64,000 nucleotides of DNA, taken from the NCBI RefSeq assembly GCF_001874645.1, contig NZ_CP017886.1:1550001-1614000 (forward strand), given 5' to 3'. Shown here piece by piece: positions 38,555 through 47,540 of this stretch (the stretch's first letter is position 1; every line of letters begins with the position of its first letter). A program made the position numbers and the translations under genes. The DNA comes from Pseudomonas frederiksbergensis. GTDB taxonomy: Bacteria; Pseudomonadota; Gammaproteobacteria; Pseudomonadales; Pseudomonadaceae. The notes beneath the pieces were generated by a model. It saw only the letters and a list, made by a program, of their open reading frames with translations, ran no database searches and had not been told where the DNA came from.

Positions 38555-39334
38555 ATGAAAAAAGCATTGCTGACCCTTTCTGCACTGGCGTTGTGCATGG
38601 CCGCTGGTTCCGCACTGGCCAAGGAATACAAAGAACTGCGTTTTGGCGTTGACCCTTCCTACGCTCCGTTCGAGTCCAAAGCGGCCGACGGCAGCCTGGT
38701 GGGCTTCGACATCGATCTGGGCAACGCGATCTGCGCCGAGCTGAAGGTCAAGTGCAAATGGGTCGAAAGCGATTTCGACGGTATGATTCCGGGCCTCAAG
38801 GCCAATAAATTCGACGGTGTGATCTCTTCCATGACCGTCACCGAAGCCCGCGAAAAAGTCATCGACTTCTCCAGCGAGCTGTTCTCCGGCCCGACCGCAC
38901 TGGTCTACAAGAAAGGCTCCGGCATTTCTGACGTGGCCTCGCTCAAGGGTAAAAAGGTCGGCTACGAGCAAGGCACCATCCAGGAAGCCTACGCCAAGGC
39001 CGTGCTGGACAAGGCTGGCGTGACCACTCAGGCCTACGCCAACCAGGACCAGGTTTACGCTGACCTGACTTCCGGCCGTCTGGACGCCTCGATCCAGGAC
39101 ATGCTGCAAGCCCAACTGGGCTTTTTGAAGTCGCCACAAGGTGCCGCTTACGAAGTCAGCAAGCCGGTCAACGATCCTTTGCTGCCGGCCAAAACAGCTG
39201 TCGGTATCTCGAAAGGTAACAAAGAGCTCAAAGCCCTTCTCGATAAAGGTATCAAAGCGTTACACGATGATGGCACCTACACGACCATTCAAAAGAAACA
39301 CTTCGGTGATCTGAATCTGTACAGCGGCAAATAA
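38555..39334 (+). CDS. Basic/polar amino-acid ABC transporter, periplasmic binding protein
   Basis: A 259-residue periplasmic binding protein of the ArgT/HisJ/AotJ class, with signal peptide KKALLTLSALALCMAAGSALA. The binding signature is LRFGVDPSYAPFESKAADGSLVGFDIDLGNAIC, followed by GMIPGLKANKFDGVISSMTVT. The likely ligand is arginine/ornithine, histidine or lysine. It is followed by a terminator and then the permease genes, so it should be made in excess. The -35/-10 region lies in the 240-base gap after the acylase terminator. Confidence 0.92.
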   Translation: MKKALLTLSALALCMAAGSALAKEYKELRFGVDPSYAPFESKAADGSLVGFDIDLGNAICAELKVKCKWVESDFDGMIPGLKANKFDGVISSMTVTEAREKVIDFSSELFSGPTALVYKKGSGISDVASLKGKKVGYEQGTIQEAYAKAVLDKAGVTTQAYANQDQVYADLTSGRLDASIQDMLQAQLGFLKSPQGAAYEVSKPVNDPLLPAKTAVGISKGNKELKALLDKGIKALHDDGTYTTIQKKHFGDLNLYSGK

Positions 39335-39340
39335 TGCCCG

Positions 39341-39369
39341 GCGCCCATCCTCGTGATGGGCGCTTTTTT
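39341..39369 (+). terminator. Terminator between binding-protein and permease genes
   Basis: GCGCCCATC/GATGGGCGC with a short loop is followed by six T, seven bases after the stop. As with braC, read-through would feed the permease genes. Confidence 0.87.
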
Positions 39370-39392
39370 CACGCTATCAGGTCGCAGATTTT

Positions 39393-40121
39393 ATGTTCGA
39401 AGAGCTGTTACAAAACCTCGGGCTTTCTGCCTTCAGCTTGAAGGGCTTTGGCCCGCTGCTGATACAGGGTACCTGGATGACCCTCAAATTATCGGTGTTG
39501 TCGCTGCTGGTAGCCGTGTTGCTCGGCCTGCTCGGCGCCACTGCCAAACTCTCCAGCCTCAAACTGCTGCGAGTTCCAGCCCAGGTCTACACCACACTGA
39601 TTCGCGGCGTACCGGACCTGGTGTTGATGCTGCTGATTTTCTACAGCCTGCAAACCTGGCTGACCTCCCTGACCGACTTTATGGAATGGGAATACATCGA
39701 AATCAACCCGTTCAGCGCCGGGGTCATCACCCTGGGCTTCATTTATGGCGCGTACTTCACTGAAACCTTTCGCGGTGCGATCCTTGCCGTGCCCCGGGGT
39801 CAGGTCGAAGCCGCCACTGCCTACGGCCTCAAACGCGGTCAGCGGTTCCGCTTCGTGGTGTTCCCGCAAATGATGCGTTTCGCCCTGCCGGGTATCGGTA
39901 ACAACTGGATGGTGATGCTCAAGGCCACCGCGCTGGTGTCGATCATCGGCCTGGCCGATCTGGTCAAAGCAGCTCAGGACGCCGGTAAAAGTTCCTATCA
40001 ACTGTTCTACTTCCTGGTGCTGGCCGCCTTGATCTACCTGCTGATCACCAGCGCTTCGAACTATGTCCTGCGCAGGCTTGAACGCCGTTATGCCGCCGGT
40101 GCCCGGGAGGCCATACGATGA
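39393..40121 (+). CDS. Amino-acid ABC transporter permease (HisQ/AotQ type)
   Basis: A 242-residue inner-membrane permease with five transmembrane segments. The EAA-type cytoplasmic loop is recognisable as QVEAATAYGLKRGQRFRFVVFPQ, and the start (SLKGFGPLLIQGTWMTLKLSVLSLLVAVLLG) is typical of HisQ/GlnP permeases. The stop overlaps the next gene in ATGA. It forms a heterodimer with the following permease. Confidence 0.93.
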   Translation: MFEELLQNLGLSAFSLKGFGPLLIQGTWMTLKLSVLSLLVAVLLGLLGATAKLSSLKLLRVPAQVYTTLIRGVPDLVLMLLIFYSLQTWLTSLTDFMEWEYIEINPFSAGVITLGFIYGAYFTETFRGAILAVPRGQVEAATAYGLKRGQRFRFVVFPQMMRFALPGIGNNWMVMLKATALVSIIGLADLVKAAQDAGKSSYQLFYFLVLAALIYLLITSASNYVLRRLERRYAAGAREAIR

Positions 40122-40828
40122 TCGAACTTCTACAGGACTACTGGAAACCGTTTCTTTACACCGACGGTTACCACATCACCGGCCTGGCCATGACCCTGTG
40201 GCTCCTCAGCGCCTCGATCTTCATCGGTTTCCTGGTGTCGATTCCGCTGTCGATTGCCCGGGTTTCCCGCACGCTCTACGTGCGCTGGCCGGTGCAGTTC
40301 TACACCTACCTGTTTCGCGGTACGCCGCTGTATATCCAGCTGCTGATTTGCTACACCGGGATCTACAGCCTGGCCGCGGTCCGCGCGCAACCGGTGCTCG
40401 ATGCGTTCTTTCGCGATGCGATGAACTGCACCATCCTCGCCTTTGCCCTGAACACCTGCGCCTACACCACGGAGATTTTCGCCGGGGCGATTCGCAGCAT
40501 GAACCACGGCGAAGTCGAAGCGGCCAAGGCCTATGGCCTGACGGGCTGGAAGTTGTATGCCTACGTGATCATGCCGTCGGCCCTGCGCCGCTCGTTGCCG
40601 TACTACAGCAACGAAGTGATCCTGATGTTGCACTCGACCACTGTGGCCTTCACCGCCACCGTCCCGGACATTTTGAAAGTGGCGCGGGATGCCAACTCGG
40701 CGACCTTTTTGACCTTTCAATCGTTCGGCATTGCCGCGCTGATTTACCTGACCGTCACCTTTGCACTGGTCGGCCTGTTCCGACTGGCCGAACGCCGATG
40801 GCTGGCGTTCCTCGGACCGACCCACTAG
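40118..40828 (+). CDS. Amino-acid ABC transporter permease (HisM/AotM type)
   Basis: A 236-residue second permease of the HisM family. The EAA loop reads HGEVEAAKAYGLTGWKLYAYVIMPSALR, and the FYTYLFRGTPLYIQLLI segment is diagnostic. Five transmembrane segments are present. It overlaps the upstream permease by four bases and is followed, after 12 bases, by the M14 deacylase gene, all in the same operon. Confidence 0.93.
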   Translation: MIELLQDYWKPFLYTDGYHITGLAMTLWLLSASIFIGFLVSIPLSIARVSRTLYVRWPVQFYTYLFRGTPLYIQLLICYTGIYSLAAVRAQPVLDAFFRDAMNCTILAFALNTCAYTTEIFAGAIRSMNHGEVEAAKAYGLTGWKLYAYVIMPSALRRSLPYYSNEVILMLHSTTVAFTATVPDILKVARDANSATFLTFQSFGIAALIYLTVTFALVGLFRLAERRWLAFLGPTH

Positions 40829-40840
40829 GATTTTTTTCAA

Positions 40841-41959
40841 ATGCGCCACCAGATCCATGACCTGCTTGCCCCGCTGCCGGGCACTGCACGACAGATCCAC
40901 AGCTTCCACTTCGGCCCGACCCAGGCCAAGGGTAAGATTTACATCCAGTCCTCGCTGCACGCCGACGAAATGCCCGGCATGCTGGTGGCCTGGCACCTCA
41001 AGCTGCGTCTGGCGGAGCTCGAAGCCGCCGGCCGTCTGCGCAGCGAGATCGTGCTGGTGCCCGTGGCCAACCCAATTGGCCTCGAACAAGTGCTGATGGA
41101 CGTGCCACTGGGCCGCTACGAGCTGGAAAGCGGACAGAACTTCAACCGCTGGTTCGTTGACCTCGGTGAAGAAATCGGCAACGAGATCGAAGGGCAACTG
41201 AACGGCGACCCGCAACACAACCTCGAGCTGATCCGTAGCAGCCTGCGCAACGCGCTGGCTCGGCAAACCGCCAGTACTCAACTGCAATCCCAGCGCCTGA
41301 CCTTGCAAACACTGGCCTGCGATGCCGACATGGTGCTGGACCTGCATTGTGACTTCGAGGCCGTTGCGCACCTGTACACCACGCCCGAGGCCTGGCCGCA
41401 GGTCGAGCCACTGGCGCGCTACATCGGCGCCGAAGCCAGCCTGCTGGCCACCGACTCCGGCGGTCATTCGTTCGACGAGTGCTTCACGCTGGTCTGGTGG
41501 CAAATGCAGGAACGCTTCGGTGAGCACTTCAACATTCCGCTGGGCAGTTTCTCGGTGACCGTCGAATTGCGCGGTCAAGGCGACGTCAATCATCCGCTGG
41601 CCAGCCTCGACTGCCAGGCGCTGATCGATTATCTGATTCATTTCGGTGCCATCGAAGGTGAGGCCGCGCCGTTGCCCGAACTGCCCTACCCTGCCACTCC
41701 GCTGGCCGCGGTAGAGCCGGTCGCGACCCCGGTCGGCGGCTTGCTGGTGTACAGCGTGATGCCCGGCGAATACCTTGAGCCGGGACAATTGATCGCCGAA
41801 ATCATCGATCCGATCGGCGACCGCGTGACCCCGGTTCATTGCGCCAACGCCGGCCTGCTCTATGCCCGTTCGACTCGCCGGATGGCCACTGCCGGCATGG
41901 TGATCGCCCATGTTGCGGGGCTCGAAGCCTATCGCACCGGTTACCTACTTTCGCCTTGA
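40841..41959 (+). CDS. Succinylglutamate desuccinylase/aspartoacylase family (M14-like) protein
   Basis: A 372-residue zinc-dependent deacylase-fold protein. Zinc ligands are visible as HADEMPG (His and Glu) and LDLHCDF (His). The C-terminal domain ([29 protein letters not shown]) is the lipoyl-like barrel of this family. In P. aeruginosa, a homologous gene (aotO) sits within the arginine/ornithine transporter operon, though from memory between aotQ and aotM rather than after them. The substrate may be an acylated amino acid taken up by this transporter, which is inference. The start lies 12 bases after the permease stop. Confidence 0.83.
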   Translation: MRHQIHDLLAPLPGTARQIHSFHFGPTQAKGKIYIQSSLHADEMPGMLVAWHLKLRLAELEAAGRLRSEIVLVPVANPIGLEQVLMDVPLGRYELESGQNFNRWFVDLGEEIGNEIEGQLNGDPQHNLELIRSSLRNALARQTASTQLQSQRLTLQTLACDADMVLDLHCDFEAVAHLYTTPEAWPQVEPLARYIGAEASLLATDSGGHSFDECFTLVWWQMQERFGEHFNIPLGSFSVTVELRGQGDVNHPLASLDCQALIDYLIHFGAIEGEAAPLPELPYPATPLAAVEPVATPVGGLLVYSVMPGEYLEPGQLIAEIIDPIGDRVTPVHCANAGLLYARSTRRMATAGMVIAHVAGLEAYRTGYLLSP

Positions 41960-41972
41960 GGATGCATGCCCC

Positions 41973-42737
41973 ATGTACAAACTGACCATCGAAGGCCTGC
42001 ATAAATGCTACGGCACCCATGAAGTGCTCAAGGGTGTTTCGCTCAAGGCCAAGACCGGTGACGTGATCAGCCTGATCGGCGCCAGCGGCTCGGGCAAAAG
42101 TACCTTTTTGCGCTGCATCAACTTTCTCGAACAACCCAACGACGGCGCCATGAGCCTGGACGGTCAAGCGATTCGCATGATCAAGGACCCCCATGGCATG
42201 CGGGTGGCCGACGAAGCCGAACTGCAACGAATCCGTACCCGACTGGCCATGGTGTTCCAGCACTTCAACCTGTGGAGCCACATGACGGTGCTGGAAAACA
42301 TCACCATGGCCCCGCGCCGGGTGCTGGGGGTCAGCAAGAAGGACGCAGAAGATCGCGCCCGGCGTTATCTGGACAAGGTCGGCCTGGCGGCGCGTGTGGC
42401 GGATCAATACCCGGCGTTTCTGTCGGGCGGCCAGCAACAGCGGGTGGCGATTGCCCGCGCCCTGGCGATGGAGCCGGAAGTCATGCTGTTCGACGAACCG
42501 ACCTCGGCGCTGGACCCGGAACTGGTGGGCGAAGTGCTCAAGGTGATCCAGGGGCTGGCCGAAGAAGGCCGGACCATGATCATGGTGACCCATGAAATGA
42601 GCTTTGCCCGCAAGGTGTCCAATCAGGTGCTGTTCCTGCATCAGGGGCGGGTGGAGGAAGAAGGCGCGCCCGAAGACGTGCTCGGTAACCCGAAAAGCGA
42701 ACGCCTCAAGCAATTCCTTAGCGGCAATCTCAAGTAA
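41973..42737 (+). CDS. Amino-acid ABC transporter ATPase (HisP/AotP type)
   Basis: A 254-residue ABC ATPase. Walker A is GASGSGKS (36-43), the HisP-type insertion follows as [18 protein letters not shown], the Q-loop is [17 protein letters not shown], the signature is [15 protein letters not shown], Walker B is [16 protein letters not shown] and the switch histidine is in MVTHEM. It powers the upstream permease pair. The ATG at 41973 ([11 protein letters not shown]) has a GAGGATG site; an upstream extension of 21 codons is open but overlaps the deacylase gene. Confidence 0.93.
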   Translation: MYKLTIEGLHKCYGTHEVLKGVSLKAKTGDVISLIGASGSGKSTFLRCINFLEQPNDGAMSLDGQAIRMIKDPHGMRVADEAELQRIRTRLAMVFQHFNLWSHMTVLENITMAPRRVLGVSKKDAEDRARRYLDKVGLAARVADQYPAFLSGGQQQRVAIARALAMEPEVMLFDEPTSALDPELVGEVLKVIQGLAEEGRTMIMVTHEMSFARKVSNQVLFLHQGRVEEEGAPEDVLGNPKSERLKQFLSGNLK

Positions 42738-42760
42738 CCCCGGCCCTGCCTCGCTTTTCG

Positions 42761-42979
42761 TCAGGCAACCGGCGCGGGAGGCGGCTTATCCGGCAAGGTG
42801 GGTTCGCCAGGCTCGCCAGGCTCGGTCGGTTGTTCGTTCGGGGTATCGGGGTCGGGTTGACCAGGGATTCCGCCGGCCAGCGTGACAGGCGGATGCGCCA
42901 GCAATGACCAGGCCAGCAGGCCCACTTGATTGGGCTCAAGCCTTGCCAGTTCGGCACTTATTCGCGGATCGATCTTCAT
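42761..42979 (-). CDS. Small Pro/Gly-rich hypothetical protein
   Basis: A 72-residue protein without a known domain. The first 35 residues look ordered (KIDPRISAELARLEPNQVGLLAWSLLAHPP). The rest is a low-complexity tail rich in Pro, Gly and Glu (TEPGEPGEPTLPDKPPPAPVA). A good AGGAGTGATT ribosome binding site precedes the ATG at 42979. It is convergent with the ATPase gene. The strong ribosome binding site is the main support that it is real. Confidence 0.62.
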   Translation of the reverse strand: MKIDPRISAELARLEPNQVGLLAWSLLAHPPVTLAGGIPGQPDPDTPNEQPTEPGEPGEPTLPDKPPPAPVA

Positions 42980-43086
42980 GAATCACTCCTGAGCGATGGC
43001 CCGATGCGCCTTGCGCGCATCGGAGCAGTACACCCCATAGAGTGTACGCCCGCTCAGGAATTCCAACGGCTTGTCAGACGGCTGAC

Positions 43087-43653
43087 TCAGGTACGCGGCA
43101 GGGTCACGCCACGCTGGCCCTGGTACTTGCCGCCACGGTCCTTGTAGGACACTTCACACTCTTCGTCAGACTCGAAAAACAGCATCTGTGCCACGCCTTC
43201 GTTGGCGTAGATCTTCGCCGGCAACGTGGTGGTGTTCGAGAACTCCAGGGTCACGTGGCCCTCCCACTCCGGCTCCAGCGGCGTGACGTTAACGATGATG
43301 CCGCAGCGAGCGTAGGTGCTCTTGCCCAGGCAGATCGTCAATACGTTACGCGGAATACGGAAAAATTCGACGGTACGGGCCAGCGCGAACGAGTTGGGCG
43401 GAATGATGCACACATCGCTTTTGACGTCGACGAAGCTCTTCTCATCGAAGTTCTTCGGATCGACGGTCGCCGAATTGATGTTGGTGAACACCTTGAATTC
43501 ATCGGCGCAACGCACGTCGTAGCCGTAGCTCGATACGCCGAAGGAAATCAGCCGCTCGGAGCCTTCGCCACGCATCTGGCGCTCTACGAAGGGCTCGATC
43601 ATGCCGTGCTCTTGGGCCATGCGGCGAATCCACTTGTCCGATTTGATGCTCAT
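43087..43653 (-). CDS. dcd: dCTP deaminase
   Basis: A 188-residue enzyme that deaminates dCTP to dUTP, feeding thymidylate synthesis. Family motifs are clear: [21 protein letters not shown] at the start, [31 protein letters not shown] (active-site Ser/Arg and Glu region), and the C-terminal [25 protein letters not shown] end (here [19 protein letters not shown]). Length and both ends match the family. Confidence 0.96.
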   Translation of the reverse strand: MSIKSDKWIRRMAQEHGMIEPFVERQMRGEGSERLISFGVSSYGYDVRCADEFKVFTNINSATVDPKNFDEKSFVDVKSDVCIIPPNSFALARTVEFFRIPRNVLTICLGKSTYARCGIIVNVTPLEPEWEGHVTLEFSNTTTLPAKIYANEGVAQMLFFESDEECEVSYKDRGGKYQGQRGVTLPRT

Positions 43654-44006
43654 GGCGGGTGTCCTGAATAGCGAGGTGGAAAAATTCTGTCCGGCATCTT
43701 ACCGGGGCGCGCCGCCGGTTCAAAGTCCGGGGCACAATTCTCGCCGATCCCCTACGACTTCCGGGTCTTCGCGGCAATACAGCGCACCGTCAGTCATGAA
43801 AACAGAGAAACCTTCGTAAAGACCATTGGCACGTTCAGGAAAAAGGGTTAAGGTGGCGCCACTGTGCTGCTTGTGTCACTGAGAATCTCTACACGATATG
43901 TTGAATTTCGATCCAACCATCTACAAGAATTTTTCCTGCTCTTTGCACTCAGTCTCGGCCAGGGTTCTTCCTGAGTCGCAGTTATCTTTGTTCAAGGAGT
44001 TACACC
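43654..44006. other. Gap between dcd and the cold-shock gene, with long probable csp leader
   Basis: A 353-base gap. The right part should hold the cold-shock promoter and untranslated leader, which is commonly long in csp genes; I see no clear cold-box. On the minus strand, a frame stays open from 43875 down to 43720 and reads like protein (contains GLYEGFSVFMTDGALYCRED), but its only ATG, at 43797, leaves 25 residues. It could be a remnant or a miniprotein. Confidence 0.4.
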
Positions 44007-44216
44007 ATGTCTAATCGCCAAACCGGTACCGTTAAGTGGTTCAACGATGAAAAAGGCTTCGGCTTCATCACTCCACAATCCGGTGACGACCTGTTCGTTC
44101 ACTTCAAAGCTATCCAATCCGACGGCTTCAAAAGCCTGAAAGAAGGCCAACAGGTTTCTTTCATCGCTACCCGCGGTCAGAAAGGCATGCAAGCTGAAGA
44201 AGTTCAAGTTATCTAA
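44007..44216 (+). CDS. Cold-shock protein (CspA/CapB type)
   Basis: A 69-residue single OB-fold protein that binds RNA and single-stranded DNA. The RNP1 motif is KGFGFIT and RNP2 is LFVHF. The N terminus [19 protein letters not shown] is almost that of the Pseudomonas CapB/CspA proteins. An AAGGAG ribosome binding site precedes the ATG and a strong terminator follows, so this is a single-gene transcript. Which paralogue it is (CspA, CapB, CspD) cannot be told from this alone. Confidence 0.96.
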   Translation: MSNRQTGTVKWFNDEKGFGFITPQSGDDLFVHFKAIQSDGFKSLKEGQQVSFIATRGQKGMQAEEVQVI

Positions 44217-44232
44217 CTTGTCCTGATTTAGT

Positions 44233-44265
44233 AAAAAGCCCCGCCCTCAAAAGCGGGGCTTTTTT
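44233..44265 (+). terminator. Intrinsic terminator of the cold-shock gene
   Basis: AAAAGCCCCGC/GCGGGGCTTTT with a CCTCAAAA-type loop and a T run. It also faces the convergent DUF481 gene. Confidence 0.92.
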
Positions 44266-44279
44266 GTGCCCGTCTGTTT

Positions 44280-45287
44280 TTACCAGGCCACACCAAAGCC
44301 TGCCGTATAGCGAGTCTTGCTGAGATCACTATTCTCAGTGCCGCTGATCACGTCTCGCTCGGCCTTCAGATTGAGCGATGCCCACTCCGTCACCTTGTAG
44401 CGCAACCCAACTTCCGCATCGAGGGCGTAGTTCGCGACGCCAGACAACGGCTTGCCGACCTCACCACTGGAGAAAAGCTGAACTGTCTTGCCGATCAGGT
44501 AGCGGTTGTAGTCCCACTTCATTGCCAGGGAATAGAAGTTGTCTTGACCGCCACCCTTGTACTCATAGTCGGTACGGTTGAGCAGCGAGCCCAGAGAAAA
44601 CGCCCCCAGCTCATCGTCCCAGAATTGATAGCCCGGGCCGGTACCCACCGTGCGCTGGCGGGACAGGTCTTCAACCTTGTCGCGCCTGTAGGTCAAACGC
44701 CCTTCCCAGAACCATTTTTCGGTGATGAAGCGGTCGAGGGCGTATTCAGCACGCCAATTATCCGTGGTGACCACGTCATTCTGGAATTCGCGGTTGTACT
44801 CACCCTCAGCGGTATGACGCCACTTGCCATGACGGGCGCTGGTCTTGAAATCAATGTCGTAGCTATTGGTGTCCTTTTCCGCTCGCTGGTAATCCAGCGC
44901 CATATCGACATTGCCTTTCCACACCATGTCTTCAATGACCGGCCTGGGCTTGATGATCTGCTGAATACTCGCCAGTTCGACAGTTTTCGGCGCCTCCCCA
45001 TTGGCCAGGGTCACTTTGCCGGCTTCGGCAGCCCGCAGTGATTTGGCTTTTTCGCCGGTATAGGCATCCTGCTTGACCAGCAACTCCTGATCGCTTTCCA
45101 GCGTTTTGACCTGCTTCCAGTCAATCGCTATCGCCCCGGCGTATTCAGTCTGAATCAACAGCTTCCCGCCGTCGAAGACCTTGATCTTGCCACTCAAGCG
45201 GTCACCGTTTTTCAACCAGACCGTATCGGCCAGCAAGGGCGTAGAAGCACTGATAACGGCGAGACACATCAGGGTTCTGGACAACAT
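44280..45287 (-). CDS. DUF481 (YdiY-like) outer-membrane beta-barrel protein
   Basis: A 335-residue exported protein. A signal peptide (LMCLAVISASTPLLA) is followed by an SH3-like N-terminal domain (DTVWLKNGDRLSGKIKVFDGGKLLIQTEYAG), then DUF481, a beta barrel with alternating aromatic strands (GNVDMALDYQRAEKDTNSYDI ... YTAGFGVAW). It ends in Trp with the alternating hydrophobics typical of BAM substrates. Function unknown. I prefer the ATG at 45287; a TTG at 45299 is also possible, and neither has a clear ribosome binding site. Confidence 0.85.
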   Translation of the reverse strand: MLSRTLMCLAVISASTPLLADTVWLKNGDRLSGKIKVFDGGKLLIQTEYAGAIAIDWKQVKTLESDQELLVKQDAYTGEKAKSLRAAEAGKVTLANGEAPKTVELASIQQIIKPRPVIEDMVWKGNVDMALDYQRAEKDTNSYDIDFKTSARHGKWRHTAEGEYNREFQNDVVTTDNWRAEYALDRFITEKWFWEGRLTYRRDKVEDLSRQRTVGTGPGYQFWDDELGAFSLGSLLNRTDYEYKGGGQDNFYSLAMKWDYNRYLIGKTVQLFSSGEVGKPLSGVANYALDAEVGLRYKVTEWASLNLKAERDVISGTENSDLSKTRYTAGFGVAW

Positions 45288-45451
45288 AAACAAGGACAAG
45301 ACTCAGGTTTGCTGTAAGGAGGCGGTATTATCCCCTCCGTAAATGCCTTGGCAAGGACTGACCCAAGCATTTGTTTTGAGTTGATTTCTCATTCGCCCGC
45401 TGAAGATTTACTCTAGAGAAAGCCTCAACACCTTCATCAGGAAGCGGCAAC

Positions 45452-45805
45452 GTGACTGACGCCAACAATGAAACCGAAAACCCGGCACAGATGCGCCGAA
45501 CCACGCTCTACCTGACCCTGGCCCAGGTTCCGGAAGGCAAAGTGGTGAGTTACGGTCAGCTCGCCGAACTGGCAGGCCTGGGGCGGGCCGCGCGTTGGGT
45601 GGGACGCACATTGAGTCAGTTGCCCGGCGACACCAAACTGCCCTGGCACCGCGTATTGGGTGCCGGCGGTCGCCTCAGCTTGCCAGTGGGCAGCCCCTCA
45701 GGGGATGAACAGCGGGCACGCTTACACATGGAAGGGGTCAGTATCCTGAACAATCGCGTTGATATTCAGCGTCATGGCTGGCGTCCGGTAGAGCACAGCG
45801 GTTAG
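45452..45805 (+). CDS. Alkyltransferase-like (ATL) DNA-binding protein
   Basis: A 117-residue homologue of O6-methylguanine-DNA methyltransferase in which the active-site PCHRV is replaced by PWHRV (Trp65). It cannot accept alkyl groups, but ATL proteins bind O6-alkylguanine and hand the lesion to nucleotide excision repair. The DNA-binding helix-turn-helix region VVSYGQLAELAGLGRAARWVGRTL is intact. The start is a GTG at 45452 preceded by AGGAAG. It stands alone between a divergent DUF481 gene and ampG. Confidence 0.9.
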   Translation: MTDANNETENPAQMRRTTLYLTLAQVPEGKVVSYGQLAELAGLGRAARWVGRTLSQLPGDTKLPWHRVLGAGGRLSLPVGSPSGDEQRARLHMEGVSILNNRVDIQRHGWRPVEHSG

Positions 45806-45848
45806 AGTGCGCGCTTTGTTTTCGCAATTTTGAGGCAGACTCCAGCCC

Positions 45849-47411
45849 ATGCCCCGTAAAACCTGGCGCGCCGCGCTCGCTGCTTATGCCAGCCCCTCGA
45901 CGCTCGTACTGTTGCTACTGGGTTTCGCCGCCGGCCTACCCTACATGCTGGTGTTCTCAACGCTTTCCGTCTGGCTGCGTGAGGCTGGTGTCGCCCGTGA
46001 AACGATTGGTTATGCAAGCCTGATCGGGCTGGCCTACGCGTTTAAATGGGTGTGGTCGCCACTTCTCGACCAGTGGCGCCTGCCATTACTCGGCAAACTC
46101 GGCCGACGACGCTCCTGGCTGGTCCTGGCGCAGATACTGCTGATCCTCGGCCTGATCGGCATGGGTTTCTGCGACCCGCAAAAACACCTGTCCTGGCTGA
46201 TTGCGATTGCCGTTCTGGTCGCATTCGCCTCCGCCACCCAGGATATTGCCGTCGATGCCTATCGCCTGGAAATTGTCGACGACACGCGCCAGGCAGCACT
46301 GGCGGCCAGTTATATGTCCGGCTATCGGGTCGCGGCCCTCCTGGCGACAGCGGGCGCGCTATTCATTGCCGAAGGCTTCGGTTCCACCGGATTCAATTAC
46401 AAACACTCGGCCTGGACCGGCACCTACGCGCTGTTCGGCCTGCTGATGATCCCGGCGCTGGTGACCACCCTGCTCATGCGCGAGCCCCCCGTGCCGCTGC
46501 GCACCCAACTGTCCGCCGGACGCTACAGCTTTGCGCACCAACTGGTGTCGGTATTCGTACTCATCGTCTTGCTGGTATCCGTACCCGCGATGTTTACTCA
46601 GCTCTACAACACTGACTTCGCCAGCGTGATCACGGGCGCCATGAGCCCAATGGATCTACTGCTGGAAGATCGAGCGTTTCTACGGGCGCTGCTCTACATC
46701 ATCCTGACCAGCCTGTGCCTCTCTGCCATGGGACGCCGCGGCCTGGCCCCGGTGCTGACGCCCGTCAACGACTTTGTTGTACGCTACCGCTGGCAGGCCT
46801 TTCTGCTGCTAGGCCTGATCGCCACCTATCGGATGTCCGACACCGTCATGGGCGTAATGGCCAACGTGTTTTACATCGACCTGGGCTTCACCAAGGATCA
46901 GATCGCCGGCGTCAGCAAGATCTTCGGCCTGATCATGACCCTGATAGGCGCCGGCATGGGCGGCCTGCTGATCGTGCGCTTCGGCATTCTGCCGATTCTG
47001 TTCATCGGCGGGTTCGCGTCAGCCGCCACCAACCTGCTGTTTGTGATGCTCGCCGACATGGGCGCCAACCTGGAGATGCTGATCGTCACCATCTCCCTGG
47101 ACAACTTCAGTTCGGGCATGGCCACCTCAGCCTTCGTCGCCTACCTGTCGAGCCTGACCAACCTGAAGTTTTCCGCGACCCAGTACGCCCTGCTCAGCTC
47201 GATCATGCTCCTGCTGCCACGCCTGATCGGCGGCTACTCTGGAGTCATGGTGGAGAAGTACGGTTATCACAACTTCTTCATCATCACGACGCTGCTTGGC
47301 GTGCCGACCCTGCTATTGATCGCCCTGCACTGGTTCCAGGAAAACCGTCGCGAAGGTCCGACACCAACGCCCGAGCCGGCCCAGACCGCTACCGCCGCAG
47401 AAGAATCGTAA
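45849..47411 (+). CDS. ampG: Muropeptide permease AmpG (MFS)
   Basis: A 520-residue inner-membrane permease of the major facilitator superfamily that brings anhydro-muropeptides into the cytoplasm for recycling and, in many pseudomonads, AmpC induction. Key segments: FAAGLPYMLVFSTLSVWLREAGV, ASLIGLAYAFKWVWSPLLD, ATQDIAVDAYRLEI (family-specific) and FSSGMATSAFVAYLSSLTNLK. About twelve to fourteen hydrophobic segments, with a short charged C terminus. It is longer than AmpP, which favours AmpG. Confidence 0.9.
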   Translation: MPRKTWRAALAAYASPSTLVLLLLGFAAGLPYMLVFSTLSVWLREAGVARETIGYASLIGLAYAFKWVWSPLLDQWRLPLLGKLGRRRSWLVLAQILLILGLIGMGFCDPQKHLSWLIAIAVLVAFASATQDIAVDAYRLEIVDDTRQAALAASYMSGYRVAALLATAGALFIAEGFGSTGFNYKHSAWTGTYALFGLLMIPALVTTLLMREPPVPLRTQLSAGRYSFAHQLVSVFVLIVLLVSVPAMFTQLYNTDFASVITGAMSPMDLLLEDRAFLRALLYIILTSLCLSAMGRRGLAPVLTPVNDFVVRYRWQAFLLLGLIATYRMSDTVMGVMANVFYIDLGFTKDQIAGVSKIFGLIMTLIGAGMGGLLIVRFGILPILFIGGFASAATNLLFVMLADMGANLEMLIVTISLDNFSSGMATSAFVAYLSSLTNLKFSATQYALLSSIMLLLPRLIGGYSGVMVEKYGYHNFFIITTLLGVPTLLLIALHWFQENRREGPTPTPEPAQTATAAEES

Positions 47412-47417
47412 GAACCC

Positions 47418-47449
47418 TCGAAGGCGCGGGAGTTTCCCCGCCTTCGAGC
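47418..47449 (+). terminator. Hairpin after ampG
   Basis: CTCGAAGGCG and CGCCTTCGAG form a 10-bp stem around a GC-rich loop, six bases after the stop. There is no T run, so it may slow rather than end transcription. Confidence 0.5.
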
Positions 47450-47540
47450 CACGCCGCCGGCCGCAATCCTGTACGCCAGCAAATCTCGCCCGTACAATGC
47501 TCCGTCATTTCTAGTCTTCAGCAACCGACAACGGCCTACC

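Noticed and set aside
40130..41911. Minus-strand frame of 593 codons
   Set aside because: Antisense to the permease and deacylase genes of the amino-acid transporter operon.
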